14,678 nucleotides of DNA from Tritrichomonas foetus (taxonomy: Eukaryota; Parabasalia; Tritrichomonadida; Tritrichomonadidae), in NCBI GenBank assembly GCA_001839685.1, contig MLAK01001316.1:8212-22889 (forward strand). Reading direction: 5' to 3'. Position 1 is the first letter of the stretch. Each line of letters starts with the position of its first letter. A program made the translations under genes and the position numbers. Shown here in pieces: positions 1 through 7,680 of the stretch. Under the pieces are notes generated by a model. The model had not been told where the DNA came from and did not search any database. It saw only the letters and a program-made list of their open reading frames with translations.

Positions 1-152
1 ACTTCTCTTTATTTCTCACTTCTCTTTATTTCTCACTTCTCTTTATTTCTTACTTATCTTTATTTCTCACCTCTCTTTATTTCTTACTTCTCTTTATTTC
101 TCACTTCTCTTTATTTCTCACTTCTCTTTATTTCTCACTTCTCTTTATTTCT
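1..152. repeat. 17-bp pyrimidine-rich minisatellite, about 9 copies
   Basis: Nine head-to-tail copies of a 17-nt unit (consensus acttctctttatttctc) begin at position 1 and run to 152. Copies 3, 4 and 5 carry single substitutions; the others are identical, and the last lacks its final base. The array touches the window edge, so its true length is unknown. The unit is not a multiple of three and no gene overlaps it. The strand is almost pure pyrimidine apart from two A per unit. Confidence 0.95.
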
Positions 153-299
153 ATTTTGGGTTTTCTCATATGTGGCTGATAGTTTTGTAATTTTCGATAC
201 TTATAATTGAATTTTCTATTTTGGGTTTTTGTATTTACAAGACACCATTTCATATGTGGCTGAAGTTTTAGTTTTTTGCATTTATAATTGAATTATTTT
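151..299. repeat. Imperfect direct duplication, two copies
   Basis: Two blocks share the same ordered words: ctattttgggttt, then catatgtggctga, then agtttt, then ttataattgaatt. Copy 1 is about 151-215 and copy 2 about 216-299. Copy 2 has an insertion of roughly 20 nt between the first two words. It directly follows the 17-bp array, so the two repeats may have grown together. No coding content was seen. Confidence 0.8.
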
Positions 300-1207
300 T
301 GTTGAGTATCTGGTTGTCGATGAAGTGGTGTCTCTTCTTTTGACTGAATCTGCTTCTAAGTCTTACAGCTGATTGATAATTCCACTTCAAAACAAAAAGT
401 TGGTGTATGCATCACTTAATGGCCCTTTGACGAAACATATAGTGACAATGTGACCTCAATGAATGAATAGAGTTCTATGCTTCTGCTCTCTTTTCAGAAG
501 GATATCTAACCACTAAAAAAAGAAAATGAGATGACACAAATACAAAAATATGTGAAGAGTTGACAATATAGAGAAATGAATTTTAAAAAAAAGAGGAAAA
601 GAAAGCTATTCTAAATAATGAGGGAAAAATCGTTCTTTTGAAAATGAATTTTGACTTTACAACATCAACAACAATCACATAAAAAAAATGACAAAAATAC
701 CGTTTATTATTTGTGTTTTTTGATAGAACATTTTTCTGTAACTTTATCCGGAATTGAGACATATCGATCAGTGTCTCTTTGATTGGAAAAGTTACCAAAC
801 AATACCTAATTTTATGATTTTAATAGGATAGTGAATTAGTCATTTTTTCATGTCGATGGTATTACTTATTACTAAAGTTAGTCTTTCTAGATTATATATT
901 ATATGATTATATAATTTAGTAAATGTGTTTATCATAAAGTATATCATTGATTTCTATATTTAATGAAGATATTCTAAAAATACCTCATTTTCGTAAATTG
1001 AATATATCACTTGAGAAACTTCAATAGACTATTCAAATTTCAATTTTTATTGATCAATAGAAGATATTCTTTCTTCAGAAAAGTTAATCGTCATCAATAA
1101 AATTTGACGAGTTTATCAACGGTTACTTTTGTAATTTTGTGTCAACTTTTTCTATTGATCGATTGGATTGTGTCAAAACAAAAAGTTTCTCTGAAAAAGT
1201 AAACAAT
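300..1207. other. AT-rich spacer and upstream region of the kinase gene
   Basis: I see no gene here. A 71-codon minus-strand frame at 583-798 is low complexity and matches nothing I recognise. The part near the kinase gene holds a perfect 12-nt palindrome TATTGATCAATA at 1048-1059, a second TATTGATC at 1153-1160, and a Myb-site-like CAACGGTTA at 1118-1126. These could be promoter elements, but only position suggests it. Confidence 0.6.
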
Positions 1208-1212
1208 TCATT
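1208..1212 (+). promoter_or_regulatory. Initiator-like motif (TCATT) of the kinase gene
   Basis: TCATT fits the trichomonad initiator consensus TCAYW. The presumed +1 A is at 1210, 26 nt before the ATG at 1236. Short leaders of this size are normal for trichomonads. The motif is only five bases, so chance is not excluded. Confidence 0.5.
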
Positions 1213-1235
1213 GATACCAAAGATCTCCAATCATC

Positions 1236-2639
1236 ATGGCAACCCACAAAGATAGAATTTTATTTCAAGTCGGAAAAGAAATCGAAGGTTATACAGTTAA
1301 ATGTCTTCTCGGACAAGGCGGTTTTGGTGACGTATATCGAGTAATAGATTCTTCAAAGCGTAGCTATGCAATGAAAACCGAATATCATGATGCGCCGAAA
1401 CGAGCACTAAAAATTGAAATCGATGTAATGCAGAAACTGAAAGGCAAATGCTTCCCGAAAGTTTATAAATCAGGCGAAACAGATGAGTGCAAATACTTGG
1501 TCATGGGCATGTACGGGCCATCGCTTAGTGACATTTGTCGAGCCCACATGAACTGTCTCACCGAAACTGTAATGTACAGCTTCTCTGTCCAGATGCTGAA
1601 TGTGATTGAAGAATTTCATAAAGTTGGGTTTGTTCATCGTGACATCAAACCAAGCAACTTTTTGATACAGAGAAACCAAAAAGTGCCACTTGTCATTATC
1701 GACTTTGGTTTGTCAAAGCCATACTGTAACTTTGAAACACGTGAAGTGTTGCCGCCTTCAAACGGTCACTATGTAGGAACGAAAAAATACGCCTCATTGA
1801 ACTCGCATCTAAAGAAAGATCTAGGGAGAAGAGATGACCTGTATTCATGGTTTTATTCTATGCTTGAAATGATGAAGGGAAGGCTTCCATGGAGAAACAT
1901 GAAAGAATTGGATGATGTTGCTCTCTGTAAGAGAAACGAAATTGATAAACTACTGAGACCATTTAATGCTCTTCAAAAAATTAATACTTATTTGAATACA
2001 CTTGAATTCGAAGATGAACCAAATTATGATTTTTTACGACAGATACTCATCAGTGAGATGAATTATAAGCGCATTTATGTTGCTGAGTTCGATTGGATTA
2101 AATTTTACAAAGAAGAAAATAAAAACAAAGATGATGATGATGAAGAAAATGAAGACGAAAGTGAAGAAAGCAGTGAATCAAGTACAAGTGATGAAAGCTC
2201 AGACTCAGACTCTGATTCTGACTCAAGCTCTTCGTCTTCTTCTTCACAATCAAGTGATGAAAAAGAAAGCAGTAAAACTGACAGTAAAGATAATGCAAAA
2301 GCTAACGAAAAGAAGAAAAATGAAAAAACATCAAATACTGGAAAAAGAAGCTCACTAAGAAAAAGTACATCAAAGAAACCCGAAAATGAGAAGCATAAAA
2401 AAGAGTCAAAAGAAAAAGGTAGTGAAGAAGAGAAAAAAGGGAAAGAACATATAGTTAAAAATGATCAAAAAGATGATCATGAAGTGAACGAATCAAAAAG
2501 TGAACATGATAGAAAAGGTGAAAGAAAGAAAGGAAAAAAGAAAAATAAGAAACATAAGAAGGATGGTAAAAAGGGTCATCGCCATAGAGATTCTGAAGAT
2601 AGTTTATCTGAAGAGGGTGGATGTTGTTTGATATATTAA
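1236..2639 (+). CDS. TTBK/CK1-family serine/threonine protein kinase with long charged tail
   Basis: This is a 467-residue protein kinase of the casein kinase 1 superfamily. Visible motifs are the glycine loop GQGGFG (26-31), the ATP lysine K47 in AMK, an alpha-C glutamate near E61, HRDIKPSN (134-141), DFG (156-158), and GTKKYAS (181-187) followed by GRRDDLYSWFY. That last pattern replaces the usual APE segment and is typical of CK1; the wording is closer to tau-tubulin kinases than to classical CK1. All catalytic residues are present, so it should be active. The kinase domain ends near 295. The tail (about 296-467) has an acidic Asp/Glu/Ser stretch, then Lys-rich blocks, and ends GGCCLIY, a possible lipid-anchor site. 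The start is supported by an initiator motif 26 nt upstream. The stop is TAA plus A. Codon content falls toward low-complexity GAT/GAA/AAA in the tail. Substrates cannot be told from sequence. Confidence 0.93.
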   Translation: MATHKDRILFQVGKEIEGYTVKCLLGQGGFGDVYRVIDSSKRSYAMKTEYHDAPKRALKIEIDVMQKLKGKCFPKVYKSGETDECKYLVMGMYGPSLSDICRAHMNCLTETVMYSFSVQMLNVIEEFHKVGFVHRDIKPSNFLIQRNQKVPLVIIDFGLSKPYCNFETREVLPPSNGHYVGTKKYASLNSHLKKDLGRRDDLYSWFYSMLEMMKGRLPWRNMKELDDVALCKRNEIDKLLRPFNALQKINTYLNTLEFEDEPNYDFLRQILISEMNYKRIYVAEFDWIKFYKEENKNKDDDDEENEDESEESSESSTSDESSDSDSDSDSSSSSSSSQSSDEKESSKTDSKDNAKANEKKKNEKTSNTGKRSSLRKSTSKKPENEKHKKESKEKGSEEEKKGKEHIVKNDQKDDHEVNESKSEHDRKGERKKGKKKNKKHKKDGKKGHRHRDSEDSLSEEGGCCLIY

Positions 2640-2680
2640 ATATGTAGTGTTTTACCAAACTTCTAAAGTTCGTTAATTCT

Positions 2681-2693
2681 TTTTTTTTTTTTT
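2681..2693. repeat. Poly(T) run
   Basis: An uninterrupted T run of about 13 nt lies 40 nt downstream of the kinase stop codon, in a short spacer before the next gene. It may be a slippage-prone tract or part of the 3' region; no function can be assigned. Confidence 0.7.
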
Positions 2694-2854
2694 TACAAAA
2701 ACCTGATTCAATTCACCATCAAATAAGGTCAATTTCTATTTTGTGATTCACCTAATTAATGATCGGTGATTTGATATTGATATGTGATGTAAAAATCAAA
2801 TATGCACGTTTAGAGATAAATCAAAACAAATAAATATTCGAAATAAATAGCGAG

Positions 2855-3604
2855 ATGGATCGTGAATTTGTCAAGCAGCAATTAATAAAATGTGGTTATA
2901 CTGATGTAACAGACGAAATCGTAGACGAATTCTTAGAAAGGCTTCAAGAAGATGACGAATTGCCAATAACGCCAACAAGTCCGAAAAGAGCTTCGCCAAA
3001 GCCAGTTAAAAAATCATCTCCAGTCTCCAAAAGAGAATCGCCACCTAAGCAAAAACCGAGATTTGCAAACGTTGAAGACGATGATGATGAAGATGTCGAC
3101 GATGATGAATATGATGAAGTCGAAGAGTCACCAGCAAAATACAATCAAACTAAAAGGATTTCCTCACAAAAAGCCGCCTCACCAAAAAGATCAACGAGAG
3201 CATCAGGATCGCTAAATAAGAAGGATGAAATGGACGATGAAATTCGAGGCTGGATGAAAAGAGTAAAGGTCATTGAAAATAAAGGAAGAGAACTTGATAA
3301 CCAAATGCAGCAATGCAGGACAGCAATTATTGATCCACCAGCAGATGAAGTCGACGTTCCAATGTATTTTGGCACATCAGAAAGAAAGCTGGACCCATAT
3401 CCAACCGTCAAGAAGAAGGCTGCAGGTGGTTTCATTCGTCCCCCTCCAATTCGGAGCTCAAGAAAAGTTGTTAACAAAAAAGGGCGAAGGCTGTTGTATG
3501 AAGAAAGAAATCCAGAATATATACCGCCACCCGAAAGAAGGAGAGATGAACTTAGATGGCAAATCAGACAAAAGCTTATCTACAGTGATCCAAAATATCA
3601 TTGA
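2855..3604 (+). CDS. HYLS1-like centriole/basal-body protein
   Basis: This 249-residue protein resembles HYLS1 (hydrolethalus syndrome protein 1), a conserved centriolar protein needed for cilium formation. Evidence is at both ends. The N-terminus (about 5-31) reads VKQQLIKCGYTDV then DEIVDEFLERL, like the short helical N-terminal motif I recall in HYLS1 relatives. The C-terminus (about 191-241) has GGFIRPPP, a basic stretch, RRLLYEERNPEY, then RRDELRWQIRQKL; this matches in order the FI-x-P, ARY and HRKELRW-x-x-R elements of the conserved human C-terminal region. Between them is a disordered part with SP/KR repeats (40-65, 108-116), possible proline-directed kinase sites, and an acidic run (74-91). 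No membrane segment or signal is seen. It follows the kinase gene by 215 bp on the same strand. The stop is TGA without a following A, unlike its neighbours. No clear initiator was seen upstream. The call rests on remembered family motifs. Confidence 0.72.
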   Translation: MDREFVKQQLIKCGYTDVTDEIVDEFLERLQEDDELPITPTSPKRASPKPVKKSSPVSKRESPPKQKPRFANVEDDDDEDVDDDEYDEVEESPAKYNQTKRISSQKAASPKRSTRASGSLNKKDEMDDEIRGWMKRVKVIENKGRELDNQMQQCRTAIIDPPADEVDVPMYFGTSERKLDPYPTVKKKAAGGFIRPPPIRSSRKVVNKKGRRLLYEERNPEYIPPPERRRDELRWQIRQKLIYSDPKYH

Positions 3605-3676
3605 GGTTCTTTTTTATTTTATTTTAGTTTATAAACGAGTTTTGTTGAAATCTAATATTTTTCGTTTGAAGTGTGT

Positions 3677-3916
3677 CTTAACACTAACATCATTTTCTTA
3701 ATACTAACATCAGTAACTTAATACTAACATCAATATCTTAATACTAACATCAGTAACTTAATACTAACATCAATATCTTAATACTAACATCAGTAACTTA
3801 ATACTAACATCAGTATCTTAATACTAACATCAGTATCTTAATACTAACATCAGTATCTTAATACTAACATCAGTATCTGAATACTAACATCAGTATCTTA
3901 ATTTTAACATTAGAGT
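3677..3916. repeat. 20-bp minisatellite, 11 copies plus one degenerate
   Basis: The unit is cttaatactaacatcagtat with variants ending gtaa, atat or tttt. Eleven full copies run from 3677 to 3896, and a decayed twelfth (cttaattttaacattag...) ends near 3916. Early copies alternate gtaa and atat endings, and later ones are uniform gtat, which suggests two phases of expansion. It begins 73 nt after the HYLS1-like stop. The strand contains ACTAACATCAG in nearly every copy. Confidence 0.95.
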
Positions 3917-4174
3917 TTGGTGATTCAATATGATTGTTTTTTTTTTAATAATATTTTTGGCATTTTTTTGTGATAATTTATCTTAAAATAATCATTGTTC
4001 ACTTATATTTCTTCAAGTGAGAATGATTTTTTGTTAGGACAGGTTTTCAATATAATCAATTTTGCTGGAATCAAATATAAGCATAAATTACTCACTGATT
4101 GTGATGAAAAGTCTTTGTTTTCCAAATCAACTGAATAAATAGATTCCTCATTTTTGATTTCAAGTCAATCAACA
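3917..4174. other. AT-rich spacer upstream of the mannosidase gene
   Basis: No gene is seen. Contents are T-rich low-complexity sequence and a second TCATT at 4148-4152, farther from the next ATG than the preferred initiator candidate. Confidence 0.5.
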
Positions 4175-4179
4175 TCATT
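4175..4179 (+). promoter_or_regulatory. Initiator-like motif (TCATT) of the mannosidase gene
   Basis: TCATT at 4175-4179 matches TCAYW with the presumed +1 A at 4177, 26 nt before the ATG at 4203. That spacing equals the one at the kinase gene. The leader also carries AGACCGTT (4185-4192), the reverse of AACGGTCT found before the gene at 6317. Confidence 0.5.
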
Positions 4180-4202
4180 CGCAGAGACCGTTTATTCGGC
4201 CA

Positions 4203-5891
4203 ATGAAACCAAATAGCTCGCCACTTGTTCGACAGAAATCGATAACATTAATCAGCTCCTGCGCATCCCTTATTTCATTGATTCTATTTTGCATCGTGAT
4301 ATACCAATCTTTTCTTTCCAATTTAAATCCAATAACAATCATTTCATCAGATTCCTCATTTTTAACGAATCCTCCAAAAATCGAGAAAGAAGAGAAAATA
4401 GAAAAAGCAGAAAACATTGAAAAAATCGTAATCAACTCTCCGTTATATTCCAAATCATTAAAATCGCATTTATACTCAAAAGAATTTCCTTATCGTCCTG
4501 CTGATAGTACAAAAGCCGAAGCTGTCAAAGAAGCTTTCCTTCACGCGTTTCACGGCTATTCAAATACTTGCTGGGGACAAGATGAAATTCAGCCAATTTC
4601 AAATACTTGTAAGAACACGCTTGGTGCTGGTTTAACCATAGTTGATTCATTAACAACCCTATATATAATGAATTTGACAGACGAATATCAAAAAGCGCGA
4701 GAATTTGTGGCAAATGATTTTCGACCGAATGGCTCATGGTCACTTTTTGAATTCATCATCCGCTTCATTGGTGGATTTATTTCTATCTATCAACTCACAA
4801 ACGACAAACTTTATCTAGACAAAGCTGTTGAATGTGCAGATGCTGTTTTTCCATTATTTGACTCGGAAACTGGTTTTTATACAAGCAATTTTGTTTTGGA
4901 AACCGGAAGTGATGGGAAAATGAAAGCGAAGAAAAGATCGTCTGCTAGTCCGCTTTTGGCTGAAGTTGGAACTTATCAAATCGAGTTTCTCACTTTAACA
5001 GCTCTCACAGGTGATATGAAATATATGAACTTAGCGCTTCAAGTTTACAAAACAATATGGGCAAATAATCCAGATCAAGTTTTAATTTCTGAAGTATCAC
5101 GTCCACTAAGAAATGTTGGAAATCATGCTCTTCACGTTGGTGCAGGAACAGATTCTTACTTTGAATATATAATCAAGTCTTACATCCTAACTGGTGGTGT
5201 TTCAAAAAAGATTTTAAGCCAACATAATCGATTAATGAAAGAAATAAGAAAACTATTAATTTTCAAAACCAAAAATTTAAAGCTTACTGGAATTGGTGTT
5301 AAAACAGAAAATCGTTTAGATCCAACTTTAGAACACTTAGCTACTTTCATTGCTGGAACGTTTGCTGTTGGAACGGTTAAGGGTAATTCTCATAGTGAAT
5401 CCGATTTAAAACTTGCTTCAGAATTAGTATTAACATTCGCTAACGTTACACGAACAATGAAATCGAAATTGATGCCTGAAAGAGTCCTTTTCAATTTAGA
5501 TGACGCATCAAAACCAGATTTTAGTTTACAAAATGATCAATACATGCTTCGTCCTGAAACAGTTGAATCAATTTTCTACATGTACAGATTCACTGGTGAA
5601 CAACAATACAGAGATATCGCTTGGGACTTCTTCAAAGGCATTAATACAAGCTGTAGAGTGAAAAATGGCTTTGTTACAGTGAGAGGTCTCGATTCAAAAA
5701 TTGTTCCTGTTGATATCATGGAATCTTTCTTTTTGGCTGAAACTTTGAATTATTTGTATTTGACTTTTGCTGATACAAGACTGATTTCCCCTGTTGAATG
5801 GGTTTTCAATACAGAATCTCATCCGCTTCATGTTTGGCCTAAGGATATTATCAAGAAATATGAAAAAGATATTCAATTTGAAGGAATCTGA
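4203..5891 (+). CDS. GH47 class I alpha-1,2-mannosidase, type II membrane protein
   Basis: This 562-residue enzyme should remove alpha-1,2-linked mannose from N-glycans in the ER/Golgi. A single hydrophobic segment (about 14-38) after a short basic N-terminus predicts a type II anchor, followed by a Lys/Glu stem (58-75) and the catalytic domain (about 100-550). Family landmarks are FLHAFHGYSNTCWGQDE (112-128), LFEFIIRFIGG (181-191), EVGTYQIEF (254-262), GAGTDSYFEY (313-322), LRPETVESIFYMYR (449-462), MESFFLAET (506-514) and FNTESHPL (535-542). By comparison with human ER mannosidase I, the catalytic acids are E183, D317 and E452 and the calcium threonine is T537; all are kept. The cysteine pair forming the usual disulfide appears to be replaced (T381, F412). 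Several N-x-S/T sites are present. Trichomonads are known to use a Man5 lipid-linked precursor, so the likely substrate is small. The stop is TGA followed at once by TAAA. Confidence 0.95.
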   Translation: MKPNSSPLVRQKSITLISSCASLISLILFCIVIYQSFLSNLNPITIISSDSSFLTNPPKIEKEEKIEKAENIEKIVINSPLYSKSLKSHLYSKEFPYRPADSTKAEAVKEAFLHAFHGYSNTCWGQDEIQPISNTCKNTLGAGLTIVDSLTTLYIMNLTDEYQKAREFVANDFRPNGSWSLFEFIIRFIGGFISIYQLTNDKLYLDKAVECADAVFPLFDSETGFYTSNFVLETGSDGKMKAKKRSSASPLLAEVGTYQIEFLTLTALTGDMKYMNLALQVYKTIWANNPDQVLISEVSRPLRNVGNHALHVGAGTDSYFEYIIKSYILTGGVSKKILSQHNRLMKEIRKLLIFKTKNLKLTGIGVKTENRLDPTLEHLATFIAGTFAVGTVKGNSHSESDLKLASELVLTFANVTRTMKSKLMPERVLFNLDDASKPDFSLQNDQYMLRPETVESIFYMYRFTGEQQYRDIAWDFFKGINTSCRVKNGFVTVRGLDSKIVPVDIMESFFLAETLNYLYLTFADTRLISPVEWVFNTESHPLHVWPKDIIKKYEKDIQFEGI

Positions 5892-6316
5892 TAAATTCGT
5901 GTGAATGTTGATCAAATAACTAGTTATAGTCATTATGTTTAAAGAAGACATGTAACAAAAGAAAGAAAGATAATTAGCGAATTATATTTTTTGTGAATCT
6001 AATGTGTGAAATTTGGCCTTTATTAAAGGTTATTTGATTCATGAAATAATCTTCTTAAACATCTTTGTGTGTATTAAAATTATGAATGATTTTTCTATGA
6101 AAAATTTTCATAATCATTTTTTATATTTCAAGAGTGTAAATACATCAATTTAGTTGATTATCTCTTCTTTTGTATATTAAATCATCAAATGAGTTACAAT
6201 CATTTGATTGGTTAGGTTTGGCGGGATTACTAAATATTCCATTTTCTATGCATGATTAAATTAACGGTCTCCAAAATTTTTGCCATTAAACTTTTTTTTT
6301 TTTTTGTTTTTGTTTT
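5892..6316. other. AT-rich spacer with small inverted repeats
   Basis: No gene is seen. TAAA follows the mannosidase stop directly (5892-5895). CCTTTATTAAAGG at 6017-6029 is a 6-bp palindrome around one base. ATTATGAA (6079-6086) and TTCATAAT (6107-6114) form an inverted repeat. A T-rich run (about 6291-6316) leads straight into the next ATG. TTAACGGTCT at 6261-6270 may be a Myb-like site. Confidence 0.5.
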
Positions 6317-7192
6317 ATGGAGAGCATTGATGATTTAGAAAAACAGGTTAAACATCAAATAAACTCACACGCGAAAATAGTCAAAGTGTACGACCAAATA
6401 GAGCAGTTAATTGAACAATCAAAAATTTATCATGAACAAATTTTACGCAAAGCCGACGAAAGAATTCAGCAAATCAAACGGGAAAAAGAAGAAAAAGCGC
6501 GGTACAGCTCCGGCCGAAGTCGAAATTCAAGCGAAAAAATTAATCCAATAAATAGTTGCAGCACAGACGGAAGAGACGGAAAATATCAAGATTCCAGCTC
6601 ATCTTCATCTCGTTCAAGCGCCAGAAAAACAGCAAATTCTTTATCTTCGTCGAGGGCAACATCTGTCCAATCACCCAGCCGAAGGAGGCCGCCACCTCCC
6701 CTTAACGATGATGATGATGATGATCCAAAGTATTCACCCGATAAAAGCAAGTCATATGGACGAAAGCCAACGTCACATCAAAAAAGCGCATCAAAAAAGG
6801 AATCTGACGAAGATTTACCAAAAATTGAGAACAATGGCTGTAAGCCGAAATTACATACTAAAAGCCATGTGAGAAGGACGCACTTAGCATCAGAAGAGAA
6901 ACCAAAACTAGTAGACGATTCATCAAAGCACACCAGAAAAGAAGAACATGCAATTCAAGCGAGAAACGACAAAGAAAAAAAGGACATAACTAAACAACTG
7001 GAGCGTTCCGGGTCAAGAGTCTCAAATGCAAAGGCAAAAGATGGAAGTAAAGTTGAAACAGCCCATAAAACTGCCCAAGATGTCCTGGTTGGTAAAGATG
7101 GCAAACAATATGAAATTCAAAAAGTGGCATCGAACAGAAGGCGATTTACCCCGAGTGTTCAGCCAGTAAAGCGCCCACTTTACCCCAAGTAA
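6317..7192 (+). CDS. Hypothetical protein: N-terminal coiled coil plus basic, Ser-rich disordered tail
   Basis: I do not recognise this 291-residue protein. Residues 1-62 are a probable coiled coil (LEKQVKHQINSHAKIVKVYDQ with heptad-like spacing, then a run of E, K, R, Q). The rest is low complexity: a Ser run (94-101), an Arg/Pro stretch RRRPPPPL (122-129), an Asp run (130-135), and many Lys/Ser/His blocks. Near the end, VLVGKDGKQYEIQKV (about 257-271) is the most protein-like segment after the coiled coil and could be a short conserved motif, followed by a basic, proline-containing end. No signal peptide or membrane segment is visible. It ends TAA plus A. It is convergent with the gene at 7681-8691 across a minisatellite. 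Codon use is consistent with a real gene despite low complexity. A cytoskeletal or scaffold role is only a guess from the coiled coil. Confidence 0.75.
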   Translation: MESIDDLEKQVKHQINSHAKIVKVYDQIEQLIEQSKIYHEQILRKADERIQQIKREKEEKARYSSGRSRNSSEKINPINSCSTDGRDGKYQDSSSSSSRSSARKTANSLSSSRATSVQSPSRRRPPPPLNDDDDDDPKYSPDKSKSYGRKPTSHQKSASKKESDEDLPKIENNGCKPKLHTKSHVRRTHLASEEKPKLVDDSSKHTRKEEHAIQARNDKEKKDITKQLERSGSRVSNAKAKDGSKVETAHKTAQDVLVGKDGKQYEIQKVASNRRRFTPSVQPVKRPLYPK

Positions 7193-7288
7193 AGAAATCA
7201 GAAATGTTTGTTTTGAAATAAAAGAGAAATAATCTTTTTGACTCTATTATTATTCAACTTTTTTGTCAAAGACTCAATTTAATGAAAA

Positions 7289-7611
7289 AGAAAAGAAGAT
7301 TGAAAAGAAAAGAAGATTGAAAAGAAAAGAAGATTACAAAGAAAAGAAGATTACAAAGAAAAGAAGATTCAGAAGAAAAGAAGATTCAGAAGAAAAGAAG
7401 ATTACAAAGAAAAGAAGATTATAAAGAAAAGAAGATTGAAAAGAAAAGAAGATTACAAAGAAAAGAAGATTAAAAAGAAAAGAAGATTGAAAAGAAAAGA
7501 AGATTAAAAAGAAAAGAAGATTAAAAAGAAAAGAAGATTGAAAAGAAAAGAAGATTAAAAAGAAAAGAAGATTGAAAAGAAAAGAAGATTGAAAAGAAAA
7601 GAAGATTAAAA
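7289..7611. repeat. 17-bp purine-rich minisatellite, 19 copies
   Basis: Nineteen copies of a 17-nt unit, agaaaagaagatt plus four variable bases (gaaa, acaa, caga, ataa or aaaa), run without gaps from 7289 to 7611. The 13-nt core is invariant in all copies; only the last four bases vary. It lies between the converging ends of the genes at 6317-7192 and 7681-8691. The plus strand is nearly all purine except for the TT of each unit and a few C/T in the variable part. Confidence 0.96.
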
Positions 7612-7636
7612 AGAAAATAAATAAATAAATAAATAT
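7612..7636. repeat. Tetranucleotide (TAAA)n tract
   Basis: The minisatellite decays into agaaaa and then five or so taaa/aaat units up to about 7636. This sits 45 nt before the 3' end of the minus-strand gene. Confidence 0.8.
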
Positions 7637-7680
7637 AGAGTAATTCGAAACATTCTATTTAATATTAATAATTTTATCAT

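Noticed and set aside
583..798. 71-codon minus-strand frame
   Set aside because: Low-complexity Phe/Lys/Ile-rich sequence with no domain, no initiator and no TAAA stop context that I trust; AT-rich DNA gives such frames by chance.
3145..3477. 110-codon minus-strand frame opposite the HYLS1-like gene
   Set aside because: Antisense shadow with no recognisable motif; the sense frame has conserved elements.
3273..3701. 142-codon plus-strand frame running past the HYLS1-like stop
   Set aside because: It overlaps the HYLS1-like frame in another register and ends within the minisatellite region; its sequence is compositionally unlike a protein.
3677..3916. CRISPR-like array
   Set aside because: Units are directly tandem with no unique spacers, and the genome is eukaryotic, so it is a minisatellite. 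The same applies to 1-152 and 7289-7611.
7289..7611. Lys/Arg-rich repeat protein encoded by the purine array
   Set aside because: The 17-nt unit shifts frame each copy and gives no start or domain.
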